Assembly: GCA_023416735.1 (NCBI GenBank)
Contig: JAEZGX010000026.1
Span: 124,001 to 188,000, forward strand
Source of the DNA: Verrucomicrobiota bacterium
GTDB taxonomy: Bacteria > Verrucomicrobiota > Verrucomicrobiia > Opitutales > Opitutaceae
DNA length: 64,000 nucleotides
Direction of reading: 5' to 3'
In this document: piece by piece, positions 15,359-24,346 of the stretch
Layout of the letters: each line of letters begins with the position of its first letter
How positions within the stretch are numbered: position 1 is the stretch's first letter
The notes under the pieces: model-generated
What the model saw: the letters and a program-made list of their open reading frames with translations, nothing else
Databases searched by the model: none
Told to the model about the DNA's origin: nothing
Program-made: the position numbers and the translations under genes

Positions 15359-17350
15359 ATGCTCGTAGCCGCCCAACACCTTTGGCTCATCCCTACGCTT
15401 CCTCTGCTCGCGGCAGCCATCGCTTCCTTGCTGCCACGCGACAAACGCACGGTGGCCGCTGCGACCGCTCTCTTCGGTATCTCCGCCTCCTTTGCGGTTT
15501 CCATCTTCGCGCTGATTGCAGCGCTTCGTGATCCCTCCGCGCATCACATCTTCAACTTCGCCTGGTTCGATCTCGGCGCGATTCCGCTTCGCCTCGGTTT
15601 CCTCCTCAATCCGCTGACCGCGTTCGTGTGCGTGATGGTCACGTTTGTCGGGGAGCTGATCTTTATCTTCAGCCTCGGCTACATGAAGGACGACGCAAAC
15701 TTCACGCGCTTCTTCTGCTTCCTCAGCCTGTTTGCTGGCGCGATGCTCGGCATCCTCGTCGCCAACAGCCTGCTCCTCCTCTTCATCTCTTGGGAACTCG
15801 TCGGACTCGCCTCGTATCTCCTCATCGGTTTCTGGTTCCACAAACCCGCGGCCGCGGCCGCCGCGAAAAAAGCCTTCATCACCACCCGCATCGGCGACCT
15901 CGGTTTCCTGCTCGGCCTCCTCTGGCTCTACGACGCCTCCGGCTCGCTCCTCTTCTATGACCACGGCGCCGGTATCCTGGAGACAACGACCGTCGCCTCG
16001 CTCTCCGCCCAAACCGTCTTCGGCGGACTCGCCGTATCCACCGGAGTAGGACTTCTTCTCTTCTGCGGCGCCGTCGGAAAATCCGGCCAATTCCCCCTTC
16101 ACGTCTGGCTCCCCGACGCCATGGAAGGCCCGACACCCGTCTCCGCGCTCATTCACGCCGCCACGATGGTCGCCGCCGGCGTGTTCCTCATGACGCGCGT
16201 GTTCCCGCTGCTCACGCCCGACACGCTTCAGGTCATCGCTTTCATCGGCGCGATTACTGCACTCCTCGGAGCCTGCCTCGCTGTCGCCCAAAACGACCTC
16301 AAGCGCATCCTCGCCTACTCCACCATTTCCCAACTCGGCTACATGATGCTCGCGATCGGCGTCGGCGCGTGGACCGTCGCGATCTTTCATCTCCTCACGC
16401 ACGCGTTCTTCAAAGCCCTCCTCTTCCTCGGCGCCGGTTCGGTCATACATGCTGCGCATCACGAACAGGACATCCGCCGGCTCGGCGGACTCGCGCCGAA
16501 GATGAAACTCACGTTCGCGACCTTTGCCATCGGCATGATGGCGCTCGCCGGCGTGCCATTCCTCTTCTCCGGGTTTTGGAGCAAGGAAGCCATCCTCCAC
16601 GCCGCGCACGCGTGGCCCGTGTCGCACCTGCCTTTCTACGTTGGTCTCCTCGCCGTTGTGCTCACCGCGTTCTACATGACGCGCCTGATCGCCGAGGTTT
16701 TTCTCGGCAAACCTCGCTCTCCTTCTGCCAACCACGCGCACGAAAACTCTGCCGTGGTGACCGTGCCGCTCGTCCTCCTCGCCGCGTGCGCAATCCTGCT
16801 CAGCCTGCTCGCGTGGCCGTCGCCGTGGCTGCAACGCCAACTCGACCCCGCCGTGCCCGCGGGACCCAGCGACTTTGGCCTCATGCTTCTGTCGATCGCC
16901 CTCGTCGGTGCCGGCCTCGGACTTGGCGCGTTCATCTACGCCCGCAAATCCGTTCAACGCACCTCCGTCGACTCCCGCGACCCGGTCGCCTCCGCCTCTC
17001 CGCGCCTGTTCGCCGCCCTCGCAAATCGCCTCTATTTTGACGAATTCTACGGCGCCACCTTCGGTCGCCTGGTCGTCGCTGTTGCGCGCGTATCCGACTT
17101 TCTCGATCGCTTCGTTTTCGACGGCGTTATCCGCGCCATCTCCGCCTCCGCCCGGATCTTCGGCCTCATGAATCAGCAAGCCGAGGACAGCGCGATCAAC
17201 GCCGGCTTCGACGCCACCAGCGACAAACTCCGCGCCAGTGCGCTCGCCTACTCCCGCCGCCAATCCGGTCTCGCTCACGGCTATCTGCTCACGATCGCCC
17301 TCGCATTCGCCGTGCTCGCTCTCGTGCTCGTGATCGGAGGTGCGCGATGA
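15359..17350 (+). CDS. nuoL: NADH-quinone oxidoreductase subunit L, long form
   Basis: A 663-residue distal antiporter-like subunit, about 50 residues longer than E. coli NuoL. Pumping residues are present: E146 in LFISWELVGLASY and K241 in GKSGQFPLHVWLPDAMEGPT. The 'LTHAFFKALLFLGAGSVIHA' lysine follows. The lateral-helix part, counted from LYFDEFYGATF to the C-terminus, is about 106 residues, roughly 30 more than in E. coli by hand count. The ATG at 15359 was chosen; the preceding open frame lies in a repeat. It overlaps nuoM by ATGA. Confidence 0.95.
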   Translation: MLVAAQHLWLIPTLPLLAAAIASLLPRDKRTVAAATALFGISASFAVSIFALIAALRDPSAHHIFNFAWFDLGAIPLRLGFLLNPLTAFVCVMVTFVGELIFIFSLGYMKDDANFTRFFCFLSLFAGAMLGILVANSLLLLFISWELVGLASYLLIGFWFHKPAAAAAAKKAFITTRIGDLGFLLGLLWLYDASGSLLFYDHGAGILETTTVASLSAQTVFGGLAVSTGVGLLLFCGAVGKSGQFPLHVWLPDAMEGPTPVSALIHAATMVAAGVFLMTRVFPLLTPDTLQVIAFIGAITALLGACLAVAQNDLKRILAYSTISQLGYMMLAIGVGAWTVAIFHLLTHAFFKALLFLGAGSVIHAAHHEQDIRRLGGLAPKMKLTFATFAIGMMALAGVPFLFSGFWSKEAILHAAHAWPVSHLPFYVGLLAVVLTAFYMTRLIAEVFLGKPRSPSANHAHENSAVVTVPLVLLAACAILLSLLAWPSPWLQRQLDPAVPAGPSDFGLMLLSIALVGAGLGLGAFIYARKSVQRTSVDSRDPVASASPRLFAALANRLYFDEFYGATFGRLVVAVARVSDFLDRFVFDGVIRAISASARIFGLMNQQAEDSAINAGFDATSDKLRASALAYSRRQSGLAHGYLLTIALAFAVLALVLVIGGAR

Positions 17351-18879
17351 ACTCGCTCCCTCTCCTCTCCCTCACGATCTTCGCGCCCTGGCTCGGCGCC
17401 GCGGTGCTCGGGTTGTTCCGTTTCTCTTCAAACTCAGCCCGCAACGTCGCGCTGGCCTTCAGCTTCACCACGCTGCTCCTCGCCGGCCCTTTGCTCTCAA
17501 CGTTCGATCCATCGACCACCGGCCTCCAATGGGTCGAACGCCACGCATGGATTCCCTCGCTCAACGTCGCGTATCATCTCGGCTTGGACGGCCTGAGCCT
17601 GCTCCTCGTTCTCCTTACCGGCATCATTGCGCCGATGGCGCTGTTCGCCTCACGCAATGAAGTCAGCGATCCCCGCGCATTTCACATTCTGTTTCTTCTC
17701 CTCCAAGGCGCTGCGCTCGGCGTGTTTCTCGCGCTCGATTTCTTTCACTGGTTTATCTTCTGGGAGATCAGCCTCATCCCCGCCTTTTTTCTCATCAAAC
17801 TTTGGGGCGGCGGTTCGAAGCGGCGCAACGGCACCGCCGCCACGAGCGCCGCGTATCAGTTTGTCCTCTACACCATCGGCGGCAGCGCCTTCATGCTCGC
17901 CGGTTTCGCCGCTCTCTTCGCCACGACCGGCACGCTCGACTTCACGCAACTCGCCGCTCTCCGCGCTGACGGCACGCTCACCACGCAACTCTCCGATACC
18001 TGGGCTTGGATCATCTTCGCCGGCGTTTTGCTCGGCCTCGCCGTCAAGGTGCCGCTCTTCCCGTTTCATACCTGGCTGCCCTCGACCTACGCCGAGGCGC
18101 CAACCGGCGTCTCGATGTTCCTCACGGCCGTGATGTCGAAGATGGGCCTCTACGGCTTCCTTCGGATCCTCTGGCCACTTTTTCCCGCGGAACTCCACGC
18201 CATCGCGACTCCGCTTCTCTGGCTCGCGCTCGGCGGCGTCGTGCTCGGCGCCTTCGCCGCGCTGCGACAAACCGATCTCAAGCGGATGATCGCCTATTCC
18301 TCGATCAACCACCTGAGCTACTGTTTACTCGCGCTCTTCGCCGTCGCTTCCGCCGCGCAGCCCTCGCCCGCTGCCGCCGCGGCCGCCTTCAGCGGCACGC
18401 TGCTCCAAATGTTCAATCACGGCCTTTCCGCCGCGGCCCTTTTTTTCTGTATCGGAATTCTTGAGACGCGCAGCGGCGGTCTTCGCGGATTGAACGATTT
18501 TGGCGGCGTGCGCACCGCGATGCCCGTTTTCGCCGGACTCTGCGGGATCGCGATGTTCTCGTCGCTCGGTCTTCCCGGCCTCAACGGATTCATCGGCGAG
18601 TTTCTCATCTTTCGCGGCGTGTGGGGCTTCGCTCCCTGCGCCGCCGCGATTGCTATGCTCGGTCTCTTCGCCACCGCACTTTTCCTCCTCACCTTTTGGC
18701 AACGTGTGTTCCAGGGCCCTCAACGTGGCGCCGTCGCATCCTTCGCCGATCTTTCGAAACAGGAACTCGTCGTCCTCCTCCCCGCGATCGCGCTGATGTT
18801 CGTGCTCGGCCTTTACCCGCAGCTCATCATCCGCCTCTTCAACCCGCTCATCACGCAATGGGCCTCCTCGCTGCCGTGA
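17347..18879 (+). CDS. nuoM: NADH-quinone oxidoreductase subunit M, copy 1
   Basis: A 510-residue antiporter-like membrane subunit. Both central charges are present: E140 (FIFWEISLIPAFFLI) and K234 (LAVKVPLFPFHTWLP). The helix-8 lysine is in TAVMSKMGLYG and the helix-12 glutamate in GFIGEFLIFRG. It is therefore a complete proton-pumping module. A second NuoM-type gene follows it directly. The alanine-rich insertion AAQPSPAAAAAAFSG after helix 10 is unusual. Confidence 0.93.
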   Translation: MNSLPLLSLTIFAPWLGAAVLGLFRFSSNSARNVALAFSFTTLLLAGPLLSTFDPSTTGLQWVERHAWIPSLNVAYHLGLDGLSLLLVLLTGIIAPMALFASRNEVSDPRAFHILFLLLQGAALGVFLALDFFHWFIFWEISLIPAFFLIKLWGGGSKRRNGTAATSAAYQFVLYTIGGSAFMLAGFAALFATTGTLDFTQLAALRADGTLTTQLSDTWAWIIFAGVLLGLAVKVPLFPFHTWLPSTYAEAPTGVSMFLTAVMSKMGLYGFLRILWPLFPAELHAIATPLLWLALGGVVLGAFAALRQTDLKRMIAYSSINHLSYCLLALFAVASAAQPSPAAAAAAFSGTLLQMFNHGLSAAALFFCIGILETRSGGLRGLNDFGGVRTAMPVFAGLCGIAMFSSLGLPGLNGFIGEFLIFRGVWGFAPCAAAIAMLGLFATALFLLTFWQRVFQGPQRGAVASFADLSKQELVVLLPAIALMFVLGLYPQLIIRLFNPLITQWASSLP

Positions 18880-18890
18880 AGAAATCAAGA

Positions 18891-18966
18891 ATGGCCGCAA
18901 AAACGCGCAAAGAGTCGCAAAGAACTCTCCATCATTTTTGCGCGTTCTGCGCCTCTTTGCGGCCAT
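18891..18966. repeat. GGCCGCAAA-type hairpin repeat between the two nuoM genes
   Basis: The left arm, 18891-18924 (ATGGCCGCAAAAACGCGCAA and on), and right arm, 18935-18966, are imperfect inverted copies separated by only 10 bases. Each is made of CGCAAAGA-like units. The end of the right arm reaches the start of the second nuoM. A half-copy of the family is at 38130-38161. Confidence 0.75.
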
Positions 18967-20467
18967 GCCTTCGACCATGAACGCGCTGCCCTGCACGATC
19001 TACGTTTCGTTTCTTGGCGCGCTGGTTGCACTCGCCGCCGGAACGTGTTCCGCGCACGCCGCTCGCTGGACGGCGCTCGTCACCGCTCTCGTCGGCTCCG
19101 CGCTCACCTTCTACGCCGCATCCCACTTCACCCCTGCCGCCGCGATCCAGCTGCTCGTCGACGTTTCGTGGATACCGCAGCTCGGAATCCGTTATCAACT
19201 CGGCGCCGACGGCATCAGCCTCACGCTCGTCGTGCTCACCGGTCTCGCTGCGGTCGCGGGCATTCTCTTTTCGTGGAACATCACCGAACGTGTCGGCGAA
19301 TTCTTCGCCCTCTACCTCGCGCTGATCGGCGGCGTTTACGGGGTCTTCCTCAGCACAGACGCTTTTACGTTCTTCGTCTTCTACGAGATCGCGATCGTGC
19401 CGAAGTATTTCCTCATCGCGAACTGGGGCTCCACGAATCGCGAATATGGCGCGATGAAGCTCGTGCTCTACTCCTTCGCGGGTAGCGCACTCGTGCTCGC
19501 CGGCCTGCTCTGGACTTTTGCCGCGAGCGGCGCCGAAAGCTTCGCGCTGACCGATCTCATTGCGGCCGCGCCACAGATTCCTCACGCGCAACAACTCGCC
19601 CTCTTCACGCTGATCTTCGTCGGCTTCGCCACGCTCGCCGGCCTCTTTCCGCTGCACAGTTGGGCGCCGACGGGTCACGTCGCCGCGCCCACGGCCGCTT
19701 CGATGCTGCTCGCGGGCGTTGTCATGAAACTCGGCGCCTATGGCTGCCTCCGCATCGCGATGCCGCTGTTTCCCGAAGCGCTCGCCTTTTATCAACCCGC
19801 CATCGCCTGGCTCGCCATCGTTGGGATTCTTTACGCCGGCTTCGTCTCGCTCGTGCAGGAGGACTTCAAGTTCGTCATCGCTTACTCAAGCGTCAGCCAC
19901 ATGGGTTTCGTTCTCCTGGGCCTCGCCGCTGGGACGCCGCGAGCGGTCAGCGGCGCGGTGTTTCAGATGTTTTCGCACGGCGTGATTGCCGGCCTGCTCT
20001 TCGCCGTCGTCGGTCGCATGGTTTACGAACGCACGCACACGCGCCGACTCGCTGATCTTCGCGCGCTGCCGCTTTTCCGGCTCATGCCGTTCGCCGCGAT
20101 CACGTTCGTGCTCGCCGGACTGGCCTCGATGGGCATGCCCGGGTTCTCCGGCTTCCCGGCGGAACTCATGATTCTCATCGGCACGTGGAGCGTGTCGCCT
20201 TTGTGGACACTCGCTGCCGCGCTCGGCGTCGTGGTTGCTGCCGCGTTCACGTTGCGCGCGCTCCACGTGTCGTTCTTCGGCAAAGCCGAGTCCGGCCCGG
20301 GGACCGAACTTCGGTTCGAGCCGATTACTCTTCCTGAAAAAGCGGGCGCACTCCTGCTCCTCGCCGCGACCGTGTTCGTCGGGCTTCGGCCTGACGTGCT
20401 CCTGACGTGGATCGAACCCGCCCTGCAGTCGCCGCTCTTCCAGGCGGCGTTGAAAGGAGGCGCATGA
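18965..20467 (+). CDS. nuoM2: NADH-quinone oxidoreductase subunit M, copy 2, lacks the helix-7 lysine
   Basis: A 500-residue second NuoM-type subunit. The helix-5 glutamate is kept (E141, FVFYEIAIVPKYFLI), as are the helix-8 lysine (GVVMKLGAYG) and helix-12 glutamate (GFPAELMILIG). At the position of the pumping lysine, however, the sequence reads FATLAGLFPLHSW, so L224 aligns with K of the canonical FAVK.P..P.H. It is otherwise close to true NuoM (ERTHTR, SSVSHMGFVLLG). Starts at 18965 and 18977 are both possible. It overlaps nuoN by ATGA. Confidence 0.9.
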   Translation: MPSTMNALPCTIYVSFLGALVALAAGTCSAHAARWTALVTALVGSALTFYAASHFTPAAAIQLLVDVSWIPQLGIRYQLGADGISLTLVVLTGLAAVAGILFSWNITERVGEFFALYLALIGGVYGVFLSTDAFTFFVFYEIAIVPKYFLIANWGSTNREYGAMKLVLYSFAGSALVLAGLLWTFAASGAESFALTDLIAAAPQIPHAQQLALFTLIFVGFATLAGLFPLHSWAPTGHVAAPTAASMLLAGVVMKLGAYGCLRIAMPLFPEALAFYQPAIAWLAIVGILYAGFVSLVQEDFKFVIAYSSVSHMGFVLLGLAAGTPRAVSGAVFQMFSHGVIAGLLFAVVGRMVYERTHTRRLADLRALPLFRLMPFAAITFVLAGLASMGMPGFSGFPAELMILIGTWSVSPLWTLAAALGVVVAAAFTLRALHVSFFGKAESGPGTELRFEPITLPEKAGALLLLAATVFVGLRPDVLLTWIEPALQSPLFQAALKGGA

Positions 20468-21951
20468 ACTCCAGCTATCTCGAAATGGCCCGCGCGTTGT
20501 TGCCCGAAACGGCGCTCGTCATCGGCGCACTGCTCGTGCTCGGTTTCGATCGGATCCGCGGGCGCAGTCGTCCGCTCGACGAGCGTCTGCAAGCGTCGGT
20601 CCTGCTCGGTTCGCTCGCGCTCATCGCGGCGGCGTGGAATACCGCGCATGTGGGCACGCCGGGGCCACTCTTCGGTGCGGTCTTCCATCTCGACCCACTC
20701 GGTTTGATGACCCGGCTCGGCGTGCTGCTGCTCGCGCTGCTGGCGCTTTCGACCACGCCGGGAATTGCGCGCGTGCGGCATCCGGCGGAGTTCGTGGCGG
20801 TGCTTCTTTTCGCCACCTGTGGGTTCACGTTGATGGCGGTTTCGCAGCAGCTCCTGCTCGTGTTTCTCGCGATCGAACTGGCGAGCCTCTCGCTCTACAT
20901 CCTCGCGGGCTTCGACAAAACGCGTCCGGAGTCCGCCGAAGCCGGCCTGAAATACTTCCTCTTCGGCGGGATGTCCGCGGCGTTTCTGCTTTTCGGTTTT
21001 AGCCTGCTTTATGGCCTCACCGGTTCGATCGAATTGCCGGCGATCGCGCGCGCACTGCACACCGATACGGACGGCGGTCCTCTTCTCCTCGTCGCGCTCG
21101 CGATGATCGTTGTCGCCTTCGGCTTCAAAGCCGCCGCCGCTCCATTCCATCTTTGGGCGCCCGATGTTTACGAAGGCGCGCCGCCCACCTCCGCCGCGTT
21201 GATCGCATCGGCGTCGAAGCTGGCCGGGGTCGTCGTCTTTGCCCGGTTGCTTTGGCCCGGACTCGCCGGCGCCTCGGGCGATTTCTTCGCGCTCTTCACG
21301 CAACCGGGTTGGCTGACGATCGTGGCGCTCGCCACGGGCGCGTCGCTCTTGCTCGGCAATCTCGCGGCGCTTGCGCAGACGAATGTGCGTCGCTTGCTCG
21401 CGTATTCAGCCATTGGACACGCGGGGGTGATGTTGCTCGGCGTGATGATCGCCGGCCGTGCAGGAGTCGGCATCGGCCCGCTTTTCTTTTACGCCGCGAC
21501 CTACGGCCTCGCGACCGTCGGCGCGTTTGGCGTGGTCGCGGCGGTCGAATCGCAGGGCGGCGGTTGCCAGAAGATCACGGACCTCGCGGGCCTGCATCGT
21601 CGCTCGCCCCTGCTCGCGCTGTGTCTCCTGGTGTTCATCCTTTCGCTGGCGGGTGTTCCGCCCCTTGCCGGATTCTTCGGGAAATTCGTGGTGTTTGCCG
21701 GGGCATTGCAGGCGGGTGGCATTGCGTCGGCCGCGGGGGTGTTGGCGATCGCGGCGATCGTTTTGAGCGCGGTCGCGCTCTATTACTATCTGGTGGTGTT
21801 GAAGCAGGCGTTGGTTGTCACGCCCACCGAGACGCGGGCCGGCCGGATTGGCGTGCCGATCGGGGTGGCGTTCACGCTAGTGATGACGGCGCTCCTTTTG
21901 TTCGTGCTCGGACTCTTCCCGTCCGTCGTGCTGAACGTGTTCAGCCGCTGA
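20464..21951 (+). CDS. nuoN: NADH-quinone oxidoreductase subunit N
   Basis: A 495-residue antiporter-like subunit closing the operon. Conserved motifs are FLAIELASLSLYIL (helix 5, glutamate), 'ESAEAGLKYFLFGGMSAAFLL', 'GFKAAAAPFHLWAPDVYEGA' with the central lysine, and 'YSAIGHAGVMLLG'. From about its middle the + strand composition changes from C-rich to G-rich (see findings). The start overlaps the second nuoM stop. Confidence 0.95.
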   Translation: MNSSYLEMARALLPETALVIGALLVLGFDRIRGRSRPLDERLQASVLLGSLALIAAAWNTAHVGTPGPLFGAVFHLDPLGLMTRLGVLLLALLALSTTPGIARVRHPAEFVAVLLFATCGFTLMAVSQQLLLVFLAIELASLSLYILAGFDKTRPESAEAGLKYFLFGGMSAAFLLFGFSLLYGLTGSIELPAIARALHTDTDGGPLLLVALAMIVVAFGFKAAAAPFHLWAPDVYEGAPPTSAALIASASKLAGVVVFARLLWPGLAGASGDFFALFTQPGWLTIVALATGASLLLGNLAALAQTNVRRLLAYSAIGHAGVMLLGVMIAGRAGVGIGPLFFYAATYGLATVGAFGVVAAVESQGGGCQKITDLAGLHRRSPLLALCLLVFILSLAGVPPLAGFFGKFVVFAGALQAGGIASAAGVLAIAAIVLSAVALYYYLVVLKQALVVTPTETRAGRIGVPIGVAFTLVMTALLLFVLGLFPSVVLNVFSR

Positions 21952-22024
21952 AAAATGCGTCAATCGCACCCGCAGGCGAGAATCCGGCTCGTCTCGTTTC
22001 GCTCGTTTTCGCAACGTCCCGCCC

Positions 22025-22330
22025 ATGCTGTTGTTGGCCGCCGCGGACACCACCCGGTCCGCTCTTGATCGGTTGAGAGACGTTCCGCCCGCCTTCTGGC
22101 TGAAGGTCGGCATCGCTGTCGTGGCCGTGATCGTCGTCGTGGTTGTCCTGCGCAAGCTCGCCCAAGTTAACAAAGTCGTGCTTGCCGCGGTGCTCTTGAT
22201 CGTCGCGAGCGCGATCGGTTTCAACTGGATCTACGAGCGCAACGAACCCGCCTGGGCCACGCCGGTGGTCGAGAAACTCGCGCAGATCTTTCCGAGCAAA
22301 GGCGCCTACAACGCCAAACAGACGAAGTAG
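22025..22330 (+). CDS. Small membrane protein of unknown function
   Basis: A 101-residue protein with two hydrophobic helices, a strongly valine-rich one (AVVAVIVVVVVLRKL) and VLAAVLLIVASAIGFNWIY, then a polar tail. It sits 73 bases after nuoN and 115 before gnd on the same strand. It might be an accessory of the complex I operon or independent. No family is recognised. A small stem (CCACGC/GCGTGG, 22350-22371) follows. Confidence 0.6.
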   Translation: MLLLAAADTTRSALDRLRDVPPAFWLKVGIAVVAVIVVVVVLRKLAQVNKVVLAAVLLIVASAIGFNWIYERNEPAWATPVVEKLAQIFPSKGAYNAKQTK

Positions 22331-22445
22331 CCGCCCCGGCCGAAGCGGTCCACGCGCAACGACGAGCGTGGAAATTATGACTGGCGGGCAAAATCGGGGT
22401 GGTTTTTAGCCTGCTCGCAGCGTAATTACGTCCTTCCTTTTGTTT

Positions 22446-23951
22446 ATGCCCAAATCCCATTCAGACATCGGCCTCATCGGTCTCGCGGTGATGGGCCAGA
22501 ATCTGGCTCTCAACATCGCCGACCACGGCTTCCAGATTTCGGTTTATAACCGCACGACGGAAAAGACGGAGAAATTCGTTGCCGAAAATCCCAACACGCC
22601 CGGCGGCGTCGTCGGCACCAAAACGCTCGAGGAGTTCGTCGCTTCGCTCGCGAAGCCGCGCAAGATCGTGATCCTCGTTCAAGCCGGCAAGGGCACCGAC
22701 GCTGTCATCGACGGACTCGTGCCGCTGCTCGAAGAGGGCGACATCGTGATCGATGGCGGCAACGCGCTGTGGACCGACACGATTCGCCGCGAAAAAACGC
22801 TGCGCGAAAAAGGTCTGCGTTTCATCGGCTCGGGTGTTTCCGGCGGCGAAGAAGGTGCGCGTTTCGGCCCCTCGCTCATGCCTGGCGGCGACAAGAAGGC
22901 TTACAAGGAACTTCAACCGATCTGGAATGCGATCGCTGCGAAGGTGGACGCCAAGACCGGCAAGCCTCTCACCGGCGCGACACCTGGTAAACCCGTCAAA
23001 GGCGGCGTGCCGTGCGCGACCTACATCGGCGAGAATGGCGCGGGCCACTACGTGAAGATGATTCACAACGGCATCGAGTATGGCGACATGCAGATGATCT
23101 GTGAGGCGTATCATCTGATGTCGGGCTTGCTCGGCCTGAAGCCCGAAGAGATGGGCGCGATCTTCTCCGAGTGGAACGAAGGCGCACTCGACAGCTTCCT
23201 GATCGAGATCACGGCCGACATCCTCAAGCAGAAGGATCCGAAGACGAAGAAGAAGGCGTTCGTCGATGTCGTTCTCGACACCGCCGGCCAGAAGGGCACG
23301 GGCAAATGGACCTCGACCAACGCGCTCGATATGGGTGTGCCGGCCCCGACGATCGCCGAAGCCGTGTTCGCGCGTTGCATCTCCGCCATCAAGGAAGAGC
23401 GCGTAGCCGCTTCGAAGATTCTCAAAGGTCCGGGCAAGAAATACCGCGGCTCGAAGAAAGCGCTGATCGCCGCGATCCACGACGCGCTCTACTGCTCGAA
23501 GATCTGCTCGTATGCGCAGGGCTTCCAGCTCATGCGCACCGCGCAGAAGGAATACAACTGGAAGCTCGACTTCGGTCAGATCGCGCAGATCTGGCGCGGC
23601 GGTTGCATCATCCGCGCGGCGTTTCTGCAAAAGATCACCGAGGCTTACGCCCGCAACCCGAACCTCGCGAACCTGTTGCTCGATCCGTATTTCAACAAGA
23701 CGGTGAAAAAGGCGCAGGAAAACTGGCGCAAGGTCGTGTCGCTCGCCGCGGAATGTGGGGTGCCGGCGCCGACGTTTGCGTCCGCCCTCGCCTACTACGA
23801 CAGCTATCGTTCGGCGCGTTTGCCGGCGAACCTGCTGCAGGCGCAGCGCGACTACTTTGGCGCGCACACTTACGAGCGCGTCGACCAGCCGCGCGGGAAG
23901 TTCTTCCACGTCGACTGGCCGGAGCCGACCCGCCCGCAGATCGAGGCTTAA
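22446..23951 (+). CDS. gnd: 6-phosphogluconate dehydrogenase (decarboxylating)
   Basis: A 501-residue enzyme of the oxidative pentose phosphate pathway that converts 6-phosphogluconate to ribulose 5-phosphate with NADPH formation. Visible are the N-terminal dinucleotide fold GLIGLAVMGQNLALN, the signature IDGGNALWTDTIRR, the substrate motif GSGVSGGEEGARFGPSLMPGG, and KMIHNGIEYGDMQMICEAY. The ATG at 22446 fixes the conserved N-terminus. A strong terminator follows. Confidence 0.96.
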   Translation: MPKSHSDIGLIGLAVMGQNLALNIADHGFQISVYNRTTEKTEKFVAENPNTPGGVVGTKTLEEFVASLAKPRKIVILVQAGKGTDAVIDGLVPLLEEGDIVIDGGNALWTDTIRREKTLREKGLRFIGSGVSGGEEGARFGPSLMPGGDKKAYKELQPIWNAIAAKVDAKTGKPLTGATPGKPVKGGVPCATYIGENGAGHYVKMIHNGIEYGDMQMICEAYHLMSGLLGLKPEEMGAIFSEWNEGALDSFLIEITADILKQKDPKTKKKAFVDVVLDTAGQKGTGKWTSTNALDMGVPAPTIAEAVFARCISAIKEERVAASKILKGPGKKYRGSKKALIAAIHDALYCSKICSYAQGFQLMRTAQKEYNWKLDFGQIAQIWRGGCIIRAAFLQKITEAYARNPNLANLLLDPYFNKTVKKAQENWRKVVSLAAECGVPAPTFASALAYYDSYRSARLPANLLQAQRDYFGAHTYERVDQPRGKFFHVDWPEPTRPQIEA

Positions 23952-23985
23952 GCGCCGACGATTTTCGTTCGCCCTTTTTTCTTCC

Positions 23986-24017
23986 AGCGCGGCTTCACGG
24001 CCGCGCTGTTTTTTTTT
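23986..24017 (+). terminator. Strong intrinsic terminator after gnd
   Basis: A perfect 8-bp stem, AGCGCGGC/GCCGCGCT, with a 6-base loop is followed by G and nine consecutive T (24009-24017). This is the clearest Rho-independent terminator in the window. Confidence 0.9.
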
Positions 24018-24346
24018 CCACGCGGGAGCGCCGAATGTTGGTTCGGGATGACAGGCGTGAGGCGACCTGGTTACACACCCGAGGGGGTGCTTCGGCAACG
24101 GGTGCAGGAATCCGGCCCGATTGAGTCCTGAGGCATTCCCTGAAGTAGGTTGTTGGCGGAACGATGAGCGGCGTCGTGACACTAAACCGCGGGCTAAAAG
24201 CTTGTTGGTCGCGTTGAGAGGGATGGCTGCCTTACCTCTGACGGAAACGCGATTGACCGCTTTGGATGCTCCCATCCTGGCGCTGGGATAAAGGGGGCAC
24301 GTCCGGTTCCTAACGCGCCCACTTTGTTGGGTGCGCTCGCCTCCGA
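24018..24346. other. Unassigned 329-base intergenic region near the skew switch
   Basis: It lies between the gnd terminator and the pyruvyltransferase fusion. No reading frame, tRNA, riboswitch or DnaA box was recognised. It marks the boundary after which the + strand is strongly G-rich. The promoter of the downstream gene should be here. Confidence 0.4.

Noticed and set aside
15236..17278. Minus-strand 680-codon open frame under nuoL
   Set aside because: It is a compositional shadow of nuoL: highly charged Glu/Arg/Gly-rich sequence with no family motif.
24018..24346. Candidate oriC at the skew switch
   Set aside because: No DnaA boxes or AT-rich unwinding tract were found; it is kept only as a position of interest.
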